Positions 1 to 6,762 of a stretch of 21,494 nucleotides of DNA are shown here, in pieces; position 1 is the stretch's first letter; the number at the start of each line of letters is the position of its first letter. The stretch lies in NCBI GenBank assembly GCA_965657935.1, contig CBFHQE010000043.1:1-21494 (forward strand), read 5' to 3'. The stretch is from Maricaulis sp965657935. Its GTDB lineage: Bacteria > Pseudomonadota > Alphaproteobacteria > Caulobacterales > Maricaulaceae. A program made the position numbers and the translations under genes. The notes below the pieces were generated by a model. That model did not search any database and was not told the DNA's origin. It saw nothing but the letters and a program-made list of their open reading frames with translations.

Positions 1-1
1 G

Positions 2-91
2 GATGTGACGCTGGAGCCGTTCGCGGAGGCCGAGCGACGCATTCGCGAAGCCGAGAACCCTGTGCGCACGATCGTGCGCCTGCCGCGCTAA
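2..91 (+). CDS. C-terminal 29 codons of an unidentified protein
   Basis: An open frame runs in from the left edge and stops at TAA (89-91), encoding a tail that ends NPVRTIVRLPR. Codon use looks coding, and a perfect rho-independent terminator follows 20 bases later, so this is the real end of a gene. The fragment is too short to name. The ending is loosely like the last beta strand of some medium-chain dehydrogenases, but that is a guess. Confidence 0.6.
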   Translation, partial: DVTLEPFAEAERRIREAENPVRTIVRLPR

Positions 92-110
92 CCCGCAAAA
101 CCCGGCTAAG

Positions 111-144
111 AAAGAACCCCGCTGTTTCCAGCGGGGTTCTTTTT
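111..144. terminator. Perfect 13-bp stem terminator between convergent genes
   Basis: AAAGAACCCCGCT (111-123), a 6-base loop, then AGCGGGGTTCTTT (130-142) and further T. The stem has A-rich and T-rich ends, so it can end transcription from both sides: the leftmost gene (plus) and the cytochrome gene (minus, stop at 164). Confidence 0.93.
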
Positions 145-163
145 GTGCCGTGTGCGGGGAGTG

Positions 164-772
164 TTACTCCTCGCCAGCCTCTTCGGCTGCAGCTTCTTCA
201 GCAGGTGCTTCTGCCGGAAGCGGCGCCGGCAGGGGCTGCGGGTTGTTCGACTGGGCGCGCAGATAGGCGATCAGGTCGATACGGTGTCCCTCATTGCCAA
301 GACCGTTGAAGTTCATCGCTGTGCCCGGAGCGTAACCGCGCGGGTTCTCGATGAAGAGATTAAGGCTTTCATAGCTCCACTCACCCGCCGGCAGGGCGCC
401 GGAGTAGGAGAAGCCAGCCGTTGCGGCAACGGTGCGGCCCACGATGTCGTAGAGGTTCGGGCCCTGAACAGACGCGCCGCCTTCTTCAACCGTGTGACAA
501 CCGGCACAACGGCGGAACTGACGTTCGCCGTTTGTCAGGTCTGCGGCTGCGAGCAGCAGGCCATAGTCGACCGGGCCGGCTTCCTCGACAACGACTTCGC
601 CGCCGCCTTCCCCCTGCATTGCCGCCCAGTCGATCGGGTAGGCAACGTGTTCCTCGTCGAGCGCAACGGCATGCGACGGGATAAGAATATGGCCGAGTTC
701 CATGATCACGATGACGACCAGCACACCGCCGATCAGTACGCCCGCAACCTTGTTCCAGAAGAGATCGCCCAT
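164..772 (-). CDS. Membrane-anchored class I cytochrome c
   Basis: A 202-residue protein with an N-terminal membrane anchor (residues 8-30, GVLIGGVLVVIVIMEL) and a periplasmic cytochrome c domain. The haem motif CAGCH is at 89-93 and the probable axial Met is M153 in GTAMNF. It resembles the CycM/c552 group of alphaproteobacteria, which passes electrons between the bc1 complex and terminal oxidases in the inner membrane (family knowledge). The C-terminal 25 residues are a low-complexity Pro/Ala/Glu tail. The ATG at 772 was chosen because GGGGGC lies about 7 bases upstream and the anchor starts right after it. An in-frame start 30 codons upstream would add a Cys-containing stretch without a clear ribosome-binding site. 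It is monocistronic and divergent from the porin-like gene at 1037. Confidence 0.9.
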   Translation of the reverse strand: MGDLFWNKVAGVLIGGVLVVIVIMELGHILIPSHAVALDEEHVAYPIDWAAMQGEGGGEVVVEEAGPVDYGLLLAAADLTNGERQFRRCAGCHTVEEGGASVQGPNLYDIVGRTVAATAGFSYSGALPAGEWSYESLNLFIENPRGYAPGTAMNFNGLGNEGHRIDLIAYLRAQSNNPQPLPAPLPAEAPAEEAAAEEAGEE

Positions 773-1036
773 GGACGCCCCCAATTGATTAGACAGCTGA
801 AATTTGCCCGTGTTTGACATGCACTGAGCATGGAAGCAACAGCCTAGCGCGTTCAACTGCATGCGTTATGTAGCCGCGGCCTGATTTCAGGCGGTGTCAC
901 GGGCGGTTGATGCTGAGTGCGGAATTTTCGCAGTGACGCCCTTGCGCCGGGACAGCCGGAAACCCAAATACGCGTCATCCGGCGGCATTCCTCCCCCTGA
1001 CTGCCGGTAATGTTTTGAAATAACAGGTATTTACCA

Positions 1037-1549
1037 ATGGTACGTTCACTCGTGGCAGCCTCTCTGGCTGCACTCTCCTTCGCGTCCGTTTCCCAGGCGC
1101 AGGACTTCACTTTCTCCGGCGGTTATGACCGCGCTGATTTTGACGGTGTCGAGTTCGACACGGTTGTTCTGCGTGGCCGCTATATGTTCAACGAGCGCTT
1201 CGGTGCCGAGGGACAGCTGAATTTCGGCATCAACGATGAATCTGTCGACTTTGGTGTCATCACTGCCGATGTCAGCCTCGACTATGGTGTTGGCGCTTTC
1301 GCCTTTGCCAACCTGTACACCAATGAAGGCCTGAACCTGTTCGGTCGTCTGGGGTATGTTCATGCCGAGCTGGAAGCTGATGCGGCTGGCATCACCGTCT
1401 CCGAAGACGATGGTGCGTTCGCGGCCGGCGTTGGCGCCGAGTTCTTCTTCGATGATCGCAATGGTGTGCGTTTCGACTACACTTGGGCTGATTACGAGGA
1501 TAGCGCGAACTTCTACGGCATTTCCTACGTTCGCCGTTTCGGCGGCTAG
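1037..1549 (+). CDS. Outer-membrane beta-barrel protein, first tandem copy
   Basis: A 170-residue protein with a clear Sec signal peptide (probable cleavage after A21, SQA|QDF). Alternating hydrophobic/polar strands and Asp-rich turns follow, as in small 8-stranded OmpA-like/porin-family barrels. Typical elements are GAEGQLNFG, YGVGAFAFA, GRLGYVHAEL and GVGAEFFF. It ends in YVRRFGG, so the aromatic residue of the barrel C-terminal signature lies three from the end. It is similar along its whole length to the protein at 1769, more than half of residues identical by eye, so the pair is a tandem duplication. The ribosome-binding site is weak (AGGT, 8 bases before ATG). It is probably monocistronic, since a terminator follows. 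The exact role (structural, lipid-binding, adhesion) cannot be read from the sequence. Confidence 0.85.
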   Translation: MVRSLVAASLAALSFASVSQAQDFTFSGGYDRADFDGVEFDTVVLRGRYMFNERFGAEGQLNFGINDESVDFGVITADVSLDYGVGAFAFANLYTNEGLNLFGRLGYVHAELEADAAGITVSEDDGAFAAGVGAEFFFDDRNGVRFDYTWADYEDSANFYGISYVRRFGG

Positions 1550-1567
1550 GCTCGATCAGCCGGTTGG

Positions 1568-1600
1568 AAAAAGGCGGTCCCATCAGGGGCCGCCTTTTTT
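1568..1600 (+). terminator. Rho-independent terminator after first barrel gene
   Basis: A 14-bp stem with one G-T pair (1568-1581 with 1586-1599), loop ATCA, ending in six T. It separates the two tandem barrel genes into independent transcripts. Confidence 0.93.
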
Positions 1601-1725
1601 GTTCCCGGACCCTGTTTCGCCTGCCGGGCGAGCGCGTTCATCGAGCGCTCATCTACCTAGCGGAAACGTAATGCAGATGAACCGAAAAATCGTTGCGAAG
1701 CAGGGGATTAGCTTGCAGTTTGCGC

Positions 1726-1752
1726 GTGTAAGAGCGAGGGACTTTCTTACAC
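1726..1752. promoter_or_regulatory. Inverted repeat GTGTAAGA-N11-TCTTACAC upstream of second barrel gene
   Basis: Perfect 8-base arms at 1726-1733 and 1745-1752, ending 16 bases before the ATG at 1769. It could be an operator or a hairpin in the mRNA leader overlapping the ribosome entry region. No equivalent is seen in front of the first copy. No regulator can be named. Confidence 0.4.
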
Positions 1753-1768
1753 AAGCGAGTATCTGAAA

Positions 1769-2278
1769 ATGTTGCGTACACTTTTTGCCGCCAGCGCCGC
1801 CCTGCTGGCTCTTTCCGCGTCGTCCACTGCCCAGGAGTTCAATTTCTCGGGTGGTTATGAGCGGTTTGATTTCGACACTGCAGACTTCGACACCGTGGTT
1901 CTGCGTGGCAGCTATTTCTTCAACGAGAATTTCGGCGTTGAAGGTCAGCTGAACTTCGGTCTCGATGACGATACCGTCACGGTTGCGAACACACCGGTAA
2001 ATGTCGAGTTCAATTACGGCGTCGGCGCCTTTGCCGTCGCCCGTACCGGGACGGACGGTTTCAATGTCTTCGGTCGTGTGGGTTATTATCACTCGGAAGT
2101 AGAGGCCAATCTGGCCGGATACAGCGCATCGGGTGATGATGGGGCCTGGGCTGCCGGCGTTGGCGCCGAATTCGATATTGACGCGCGAAACGCGATCCGT
2201 TTGGATTATACCTATATCGACTATGACGACAGCGCCAACGTGCTTGGCCTGACCTATGTCCGTCGCTTCGGCGGCTAG
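1769..2278 (+). CDS. Outer-membrane beta-barrel protein, second tandem copy
   Basis: A 169-residue paralogue of the protein at 1037. The signal peptide is probably cleaved after A21 (STA|QEF). It has the same strand pattern (FDTVVLRG, GVEGQLNFG, YGVGAFAVA, GVGAEF) and the same YVRRFGG end. Differences are concentrated in predicted loops, for example residues about 69-77 and 111-118, as expected if surface loops diversify while the barrel is kept. The ribosome-binding site is poor (AAGCGAG about 9 bases upstream). An inverted repeat lies just before the start, and a 31-codon frame (1671-1766) ends two bases before this ATG. Its own terminator follows. Function within the family is not determinable. 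Confidence 0.85.
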   Translation: MLRTLFAASAALLALSASSTAQEFNFSGGYERFDFDTADFDTVVLRGSYFFNENFGVEGQLNFGLDDDTVTVANTPVNVEFNYGVGAFAVARTGTDGFNVFGRVGYYHSEVEANLAGYSASGDDGAWAAGVGAEFDIDARNAIRLDYTYIDYDDSANVLGLTYVRRFGG

Positions 2279-2302
2279 CCCATCAGGTTTTGCGTAAACG
2301 TG

Positions 2303-2341
2303 ACCGGAGTTCACTTGATGCGGGAGCTCCGGTTTTCTTTT
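2303..2341 (+). terminator. Terminator after second barrel gene
   Basis: ACCGGAGTTC (2303-2312) pairs with GAGCTCCGGT (2324-2333) with one G-T pair, followed by TTTCTTTTT. Confidence 0.85.
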
Positions 2342-2342
2342 T

Positions 2343-2575
2343 CATTTATCGCAGGACTGGGAGCCGGGTTGTGCTTGTGTTATGGTTGCGTCGCGGAACA
2401 AGTTGATTTCCCCTCCCGAACAACCTGACCCGCGATAGCGTAGCCTGTGTGAGTTGCCGTTCAGTTCGGCACCGGCTGATCGCCCTGCCGACACGGCCCC
2501 CCTCTGAGCTCGCGCGCCCGATGGCGCCTCGTTCAGGCGGATTATCCGTTTGTTGAAACAGGAAAGGGCGAAAAC
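2343..2575. other. Gene-free stretch before the AhpD-like gene
   Basis: No convincing coding frame was found on either strand. The open frame on the minus strand here lacks domain signs. The last bases carry the ribosome-binding site AGGAAAGGG of the next gene. No clear -35/-10 pair or dyad could be picked out. Confidence 0.5.
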
Positions 2576-3148
2576 ATGACCAAATTCACCATCTTCGATG
2601 ACACCAACGCGCCGGCTGAAGCCAAGGCGACACTGCGTTCGGTGAAGACGAAATACGGCTTCATTCCCAATCTCATGGGTGAGCTCGCGGCCTCTCCGTC
2701 CGCGCTCGAAGCCTACACCACACTCTCCACGATCTATGGCCAGACCAGCCTCACGCCGATCGAGCAGCAGATTGTGTTGCTGACAACCAGTTACGAGAAT
2801 AATTGCAATTACTGCATGGCCGCGCATTCAACCGTGTCGCTGAGCGTTGGCCTGGATCGCGAAATCCTGCTGGCCATCCGCGAAGGCCGTGACATCGAGG
2901 ATGATATGCGTCTGGAAGCGTTGCGCCGGTTCACGATCGCCGTCGTGCGTCAGCGGGGCCTGGTGGAAAACTCGGATGTCGAGACCTTCATGGAGGCCGG
3001 GTTCACCAAAGCCAACATTCTCGATGTCGTCACAGGTGTCACGCTGAAGACCCTGTCGAACTACACCAATCATATCGCGGAAACGAAGCTGGATGATGCT
3101 TTCGAGGCCATGAAATGGTCCAAGCCGATTCTCCAGCACGCAGACTAG
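2576..3148 (+). CDS. Carboxymuconolactone decarboxylase/AhpD-like family protein
   Basis: A 190-residue all-helical protein with the AhpD signature E74-NNCNYC-MAAH: Cys77, Cys80 and His84 form the CxxC-x3-H redox/proton-relay centre. The N-terminal part (TKYGFIPNLMGELAASPSALEAY) and KTLSNYTNHIA near the C-terminus are typical of the 'peroxidase-related' branch of the CMD superfamily. AhpD-type members reduce peroxides or act as thiol disulfide reductases in the cytoplasm, but many homologues are uncharacterised, so the substrate is open. The ATG at 2576 has a good AGGAAAGGG site. It is monocistronic, with a hairpin just after the stop and a convergent nudC. Confidence 0.88.
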   Translation: MTKFTIFDDTNAPAEAKATLRSVKTKYGFIPNLMGELAASPSALEAYTTLSTIYGQTSLTPIEQQIVLLTTSYENNCNYCMAAHSTVSLSVGLDREILLAIREGRDIEDDMRLEALRRFTIAVVRQRGLVENSDVETFMEAGFTKANILDVVTGVTLKTLSNYTNHIAETKLDDAFEAMKWSKPILQHAD

Positions 3149-3168
3149 ATCTTCAGGCCTGGGCTTTC

Positions 3169-3190
3169 GGGGGCCGGTTTGCCGGCCCCC
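3169..3190. terminator. Strong hairpin between convergent genes
   Basis: GGGGGCCGG (3169-3177), loop TTTG, CCGGCCCCC (3182-3190): perfect 9-bp GC stem between the AhpD-like gene and nudC, which converge here. There is no long T tract on either side, so it may work as a weak or factor-assisted terminator or an mRNA 3' end stabiliser. Confidence 0.6.
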
Positions 3191-3202
3191 TGCTTATGTC
3201 GA

Positions 3203-4096
3203 TCAGATCTTTTCCGCGGCCCATAATTCAACCAATCGTCGTGCAATCGCGATTGACGGCGGGAGCGCGGCGTGGGGGTGCGTACCCTCCAGCATGGCGT
3301 TGACCTCTGCACGCGTGAACCAGCGCGCTGCTTCCAGTTCCTCTGTGTCCACGGTGAGGTCCGGACTTGTTGCGGGGGCGAGCAAGCCGACCATCAATGA
3401 GGAGGGGAAAGGCCAGGGTTGGCAAAAGATGTACCGGGTCGCCGACACATCCACGCTTAGCCCGGCTTCCTCTGAGAGTTCGCGGGCACAGGCTTCTTCC
3501 AGGGTCTCAGCCGGTTCCACAAAGCCGGCGAGTGCGGACCAGACACCGGGCGGCCAGCTGGCCTGGCGACCGAGCAATACCTTGTCCTCAAACTGAGCGA
3601 GCATGATGACCACCGGATCAACGCGCGGGAAATGCTCGGTGCCACAGGCAGGGCAGACGCGTTTTGCGCCACCGGCGGCCATGTCAGTGGCGCTGCCGCA
3701 GCGGGCACAGAAGGAATGTCGATAGTGCCAGTCCAGCAGCGCTTTGGCCTGGGCATAGATCGCCGCATCGTGCTGCGGCATCTGCATGGCGGCGGCGCGG
3801 GCCGGGATATGTTGCTCGGTCAGTTCGCCTGACATCGCAAACAGCGGTTGCCCGTCGCGCTTGCCCAGAAAGATCCGGTCGGAACTCCATCGCGCATCCT
3901 GATCGAGCGGCTGCCAGATCAAGCCGTTGTCATCAACTTGCGGGTCGCCCTGGTGAAGGTGGAGGATACGCGCGTCAGGCTTGTCGGTTTCTGCGGCGAG
4001 CCGGGCTACGTCGCGGCGCAGAACTTCGCACCGGTCGAGCGGCGAGCCGGCGAAAACCATGCCTCCGGCATCGGCAAGCAGGGATCGGTCGTTCAT
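3203..4096 (-). CDS. nudC: NAD(+)/NADH pyrophosphatase (Nudix hydrolase NudC)
   Basis: A 297-residue protein with full NudC architecture. The N-terminal domain is at 1-120. A zinc ribbon follows with C130-x2-C133 and C148-x2-C151. The catalytic Nudix box G191-x5-E-x7-REL-x-EE-x-G-L matches the consensus. The NudC-specific motif reads CQPWPFPSS (225-233), where most members have Ser first. The family hydrolyses NAD(H) to NMN(H) and AMP and removes NAD caps from RNA 5' ends. The ATG at 4096 has a strong GAGGAG site 6 bases upstream. It is divergent from the small gene at 4212, with a short palindrome between them, so the two could share control. Confidence 0.95.
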   Translation of the reverse strand: MNDRSLLADAGGMVFAGSPLDRCEVLRRDVARLAAETDKPDARILHLHQGDPQVDDNGLIWQPLDQDARWSSDRIFLGKRDGQPLFAMSGELTEQHIPARAAAMQMPQHDAAIYAQAKALLDWHYRHSFCARCGSATDMAAGGAKRVCPACGTEHFPRVDPVVIMLAQFEDKVLLGRQASWPPGVWSALAGFVEPAETLEEACARELSEEAGLSVDVSATRYIFCQPWPFPSSLMVGLLAPATSPDLTVDTEELEAARWFTRAEVNAMLEGTHPHAALPPSIAIARRLVELWAAEKI

Positions 4097-4171
4097 GGCA
4101 GCTCCTCATTCGCTCGCAATGTGGGATGGAGCTGCAACATTTTCCACCATTCGTTTCATCGCCTCTTGCTT

Positions 4172-4188
4172 TTGCGAGTGAGTCGCAA
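4172..4188. promoter_or_regulatory. Palindrome TTGCGA-N5-TCGCAA between nudC and a small gene
   Basis: A perfect inverted repeat with 6-base arms in the divergent intergenic region. An extra half-site TCGCAA lies at 4114-4119. It is placed as expected for an operator controlling one or both genes. It does not match the Caulobacter LexA box (GTTC-N7-GTTC), an FNR box or CtrA sites. The regulator is unknown. Confidence 0.4.
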
Positions 4189-4211
4189 CAATTTGGAGGT
4201 GGAGGTAACAG

Positions 4212-4439
4212 ATGAACATCGCGAACTCTTCCCGCCCCACCATTGCCGATGCGGCTGTACACACCGAACAGGCTGTCAGGGACTGGCTGGCGACCCAGAT
4301 CAATGTGCTCGCCTACTGGCGAGAAATGCTGTTGGCTGCCGGAGACGAGACAGGTCTGATTGCCTTGCTGGATGATCATGAGGCATTTCTTCGCGCCGCG
4401 GCGGCCTCCAGCGAGGGAAGGGCTGTCACTCATCAGTGA
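4212..4439 (+). CDS. Small protein of unknown function (75 aa)
   Basis: Not recognised. A 75-residue, mostly helical, soluble protein with no Cys, signal peptide or membrane segment (core AVRDWLATQINVLAYWREMLLAAGDE). It is supported as a real gene by an exceptional ribosome-binding region, GGAGGTGGAGGT (4195-4206), ending five bases before the ATG, and by its own intergenic region with a palindrome. It stops 9 bases before the -35 element assigned to ffs, so the gene fits tightly between nudC and the SRP RNA. It could be an adaptor or regulator, but nothing shows which. The alternative, that the frame is spurious, is less likely given the translation signal. Confidence 0.6.
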   Translation: MNIANSSRPTIADAAVHTEQAVRDWLATQINVLAYWREMLLAAGDETGLIALLDDHEAFLRAAAASSEGRAVTHQ

Positions 4440-4448
4440 AGCAGCCCC

Positions 4449-4477
4449 TTGCGATCTGCACGCCGGCGCGCGATATA
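4449..4477 (+). promoter_or_regulatory. Putative promoter of the SRP RNA gene
   Basis: -35 TTGCGA (4449-4454), 17-base spacer, -10 GATATA (4472-4477). The predicted start at about 4483 agrees with the 5' end of the SRP RNA helix. Confidence 0.6.
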
Positions 4478-4480
4478 GGG

Positions 4481-4585
4481 GGTGGAAGATCGGCGGTGGA
4501 CGAGCACCTCGCCAACCCGGTCAGGTCCGGAAGGAAGCAGCCGTAACGAGTTTCCGTTCGGGTCGCTGTTCGGTCTTCCACCTCT
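4481..4585 (+). ncRNA. ffs: Signal recognition particle RNA (bacterial small, 4S type)
   Basis: The conserved Ffh-binding hairpin GGTCAGGTCCGGAAGGAAGC and AGCCGTAACGAG is present (about 4519-4550). The outer helix closes with GGTGGAAGA (4481-4489) against TCTTCCACC (4574-4582), with further pairing inside. There is no Alu domain, as usual for proteobacteria. The RNA pairs with Ffh to target nascent membrane and secreted proteins. Its place immediately before dnaX is the common alphaproteobacterial arrangement. No T-rich terminator follows, so transcription may continue into dnaX and the RNA may be released by processing. Ends are uncertain by a few bases. Confidence 0.96.
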
Positions 4586-4612
4586 ATTCGTTCCTCCAGC
4601 CCGAGAGATCGC

Positions 4613-6433
4613 ATGGACGATACGCTGCTCCAGAATGATGATGCCGGAGCGGCGGACGAAGCGCTCATGCCGGGGCTCGACCTGCCCGGGGCAGAGGCGG
4701 ATGCCAGCTATCAGGTGCTGGCGCGCAAATACCGACCGGATACATTCGAAGATCTGATAGGCCAGGAGGCCATGGTCCGCACGCTGACCAATGCGTTTGC
4801 GGCGGGACGGATAGCGCACGCCTATATGCTTACCGGCGTGCGCGGTGTCGGCAAGACCACCACGGCCCGACTGATTGCGCGCGCCCTCAACTATGCAACA
4901 GACGAGATTGATGCTCCGCACATGGCGCTGAAACAGCGTGGCGTTCATTGTGACGCCATCGCCCGTTCTGCGCATGTTGATGTGATGGAGATGGACGCCG
5001 CCTCACGCACTGGTGTGGGCGATATCCGGGAAATCCTTGAAGGTGTCCGGTATGCACCGGTGTCCGGTCGCTACAAGGTCTATATCATCGATGAGGTCCA
5101 CATGTTGTCGACCTCCGCCTTCAACGCGCTTCTGAAGACGCTGGAAGAGCCGCCGTCGCACGCCAAATTCATCTTCGCGACAACCGAGATCCGCAAGGTG
5201 CCCGTCACGGTATTGTCGCGCTGTCAGCGTTTTGATCTCAAGCGGATTGATCGCGAAGTCCTGACGGACCATCTCGATCGTATTTGCGGCCTGGAACATG
5301 CCTCCGTCGATCGTGATGGCCTGTCCCTGATCGCTCGCGCTGCTGAAGGCTCCGTGCGCGATGCGCTGTCGCTGCTGGACCAGGCCATTGTCCAGGGCGG
5401 CGATCAGGATGCACCGGTCGGCGCGGAAGATGTTCGCAACATGCTGGGTTTGGCTGATCGCGCCCGCGTGCTGGACTTGCTGGAACACGCGCTGAGCGGG
5501 CGCACATCCGACGCACTCAACGAGCTGGCGTCACTCTATGATGCCGGCGGCGACCCGATCGTCATCACACGTGATCTCCTGGACTATGTGCATTCACTCT
5601 CCCGTGTGAAGGCTGTCGGCAAATCCGCTGATCTGGGCGAAGCCGCAGAGACGATCGAGCGCCTGGCCAGTCTGTCCGAGCGGATGACGCTTGGCCAGCT
5701 GACCCGCTATTGGCGTATCCTGTTGACGGCACTGGATGATATCCGCCAGGCCCCGGACGCGTTGTCAGCGGCTGAAATGACGTTGCTGCGCCTGATTTCT
5801 GCCGCGATGTTGCCGCCACCCGAGGATGCCGCCCGCCTGTTGGCGTCAACGCCACCAGCCACGGTGCCACCGGAGGCGCCGGGAAAGCCTGAGGCGAGGC
5901 CGGCGCCATCCCAACCGGTCGCCCAGTCCCAAACGTTCTCACAGGTCCAACCGGTCTCTCAGGTCGAACAGGTCTCCCTTCCCAACCCGGGCGCAGTGGA
6001 ACCACCTGCGGGCAATGGGCCTCACGATTTCGAACAACTGATCGCCCTGTTACAGACCAAACGCGATATCGGCCTGCAATCGGATGTGGAGCGATTTGTT
6101 CGCCCTGTCGCGGTGCAGACCTGTGCCTTCACTTTCCAGCCTCTGGAAGACGCCCCGTCCGACCTTGCCCAGCGCCTGGCCAAGCGCCTGCTGGAATGGA
6201 CCGGTGACCGCTGGGCCATTCTCGCGGATCCCGGGCAGGAGGGTGGCGAGACCTGGACCGAGCGCAAAAAACGTCTCAAGCAGGAGCGAGTTGAGGCGGC
6301 TCATCGCGATCCGGCCGTTGTCGAGGCCATGGAGCTCTTTCCCGGCGCTGAGCTTGTGAAGATACGTGATCCGCTGCCGGTCGAATCCGGTGATGATGTC
6401 GATGCAATCAAAAGCACGGAGAACCACGCGTGA
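4613..6433 (+). CDS. dnaX: DNA polymerase III subunit gamma/tau
   Basis: A 606-residue clamp-loader ATPase. The AAA+ domain has Walker A GVRGVGKT (75-82), Walker B IIDE (158-161) and the SRC motif with the arginine finger (202-204). The usual four-Cys zinc module between Walker A and Walker B is eroded: only Cys113 (GVHCDAI) remains. A Pro/Gln/Val/Ser-rich linker (about 405-470) leads to a C-terminal tau-type domain (about 475-590) expected to bind the alpha subunit. A 32-residue extension precedes the conserved YQVLARKYRP. No slippery heptamer was found at the domain boundary, so a programmed-frameshift gamma form is not indicated. The ATG at 4613 lies 27 bases after ffs. The GTGA overlap with ybaB indicates translational coupling. 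Confidence 0.97.
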   Translation: MDDTLLQNDDAGAADEALMPGLDLPGAEADASYQVLARKYRPDTFEDLIGQEAMVRTLTNAFAAGRIAHAYMLTGVRGVGKTTTARLIARALNYATDEIDAPHMALKQRGVHCDAIARSAHVDVMEMDAASRTGVGDIREILEGVRYAPVSGRYKVYIIDEVHMLSTSAFNALLKTLEEPPSHAKFIFATTEIRKVPVTVLSRCQRFDLKRIDREVLTDHLDRICGLEHASVDRDGLSLIARAAEGSVRDALSLLDQAIVQGGDQDAPVGAEDVRNMLGLADRARVLDLLEHALSGRTSDALNELASLYDAGGDPIVITRDLLDYVHSLSRVKAVGKSADLGEAAETIERLASLSERMTLGQLTRYWRILLTALDDIRQAPDALSAAEMTLLRLISAAMLPPPEDAARLLASTPPATVPPEAPGKPEARPAPSQPVAQSQTFSQVQPVSQVEQVSLPNPGAVEPPAGNGPHDFEQLIALLQTKRDIGLQSDVERFVRPVAVQTCAFTFQPLEDAPSDLAQRLAKRLLEWTGDRWAILADPGQEGGETWTERKKRLKQERVEAAHRDPAVVEAMELFPGAELVKIRDPLPVESGDDVDAIKSTENHA

Positions 6434-6753
6434 AAGACCTGATGGGACTGATGAAACAGGCTCAGGCCATGCAAGAAAAAATGGCCGAGGCCCAGGCGGC
6501 GCTCGACGACGCCCTGGTCACCGGTGAGTCCGGTGGTGGCATGGTCGCAGTCACACTGACAGCCAAGGGCGATATGAAAGCCCTGAACATTGATCCGACC
6601 ATGATCGATCCGGGCGAACCGGAGATCCTGGAGGACCTGATCCTGGCGGCCCATAATGAGGCCCGCCGCAAGGCCGAGGAAAAACAGAAAGAGCTCATGC
6701 AGGACGCGACGGCCGGCTTGCAATTGCCGCCGGGCATGTCTCTGCCGTTCTAG
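6430..6753 (+). CDS. ybaB: YbaB/EbfC family nucleoid-associated protein
   Basis: A 107-residue protein with the family pattern: an N-terminal amphipathic helix (KDLMGLMKQAQAMQEKMAEAQ), a central beta sheet with G-ESGGGMVAVTLTAKGDMKAL, and a C-terminal helix rich in Lys/Glu ending in LPPGMSLPF. Dimers bind DNA as tweezers. The gene is almost always between dnaX and recR, as here. The start is GTG at 6430, overlapping the dnaX stop by four bases (GTGA), with GGAG about 7 bases upstream. The ATG at 6442 is an alternative but would cut into the first helix. Confidence 0.96.
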   Translation: MKDLMGLMKQAQAMQEKMAEAQAALDDALVTGESGGGMVAVTLTAKGDMKALNIDPTMIDPGEPEILEDLILAAHNEARRKAEEKQKELMQDATAGLQLPPGMSLPF

Positions 6754-6762
6754 GACTATTTC

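Noticed and set aside
2342..2827. A 161-codon minus-strand frame covering the gap before the AhpD-like gene
   Set aside because: It overlaps the AhpD-like coding start antisense and shows no domain, ribosome-binding site or coding signs.
4172..4188. The nudC-region palindrome as an SOS box
   Set aside because: Alphaproteobacterial LexA binds direct repeats GTTC-N7-GTTC, not this inverted repeat.
6255..6280. A run of A near the end of dnaX as a frameshift site for a gamma form
   Set aside because: The run does not fit the X-XXY-YYZ phase in the dnaX frame and lies near the C-terminus, not at the AAA+/tau boundary.
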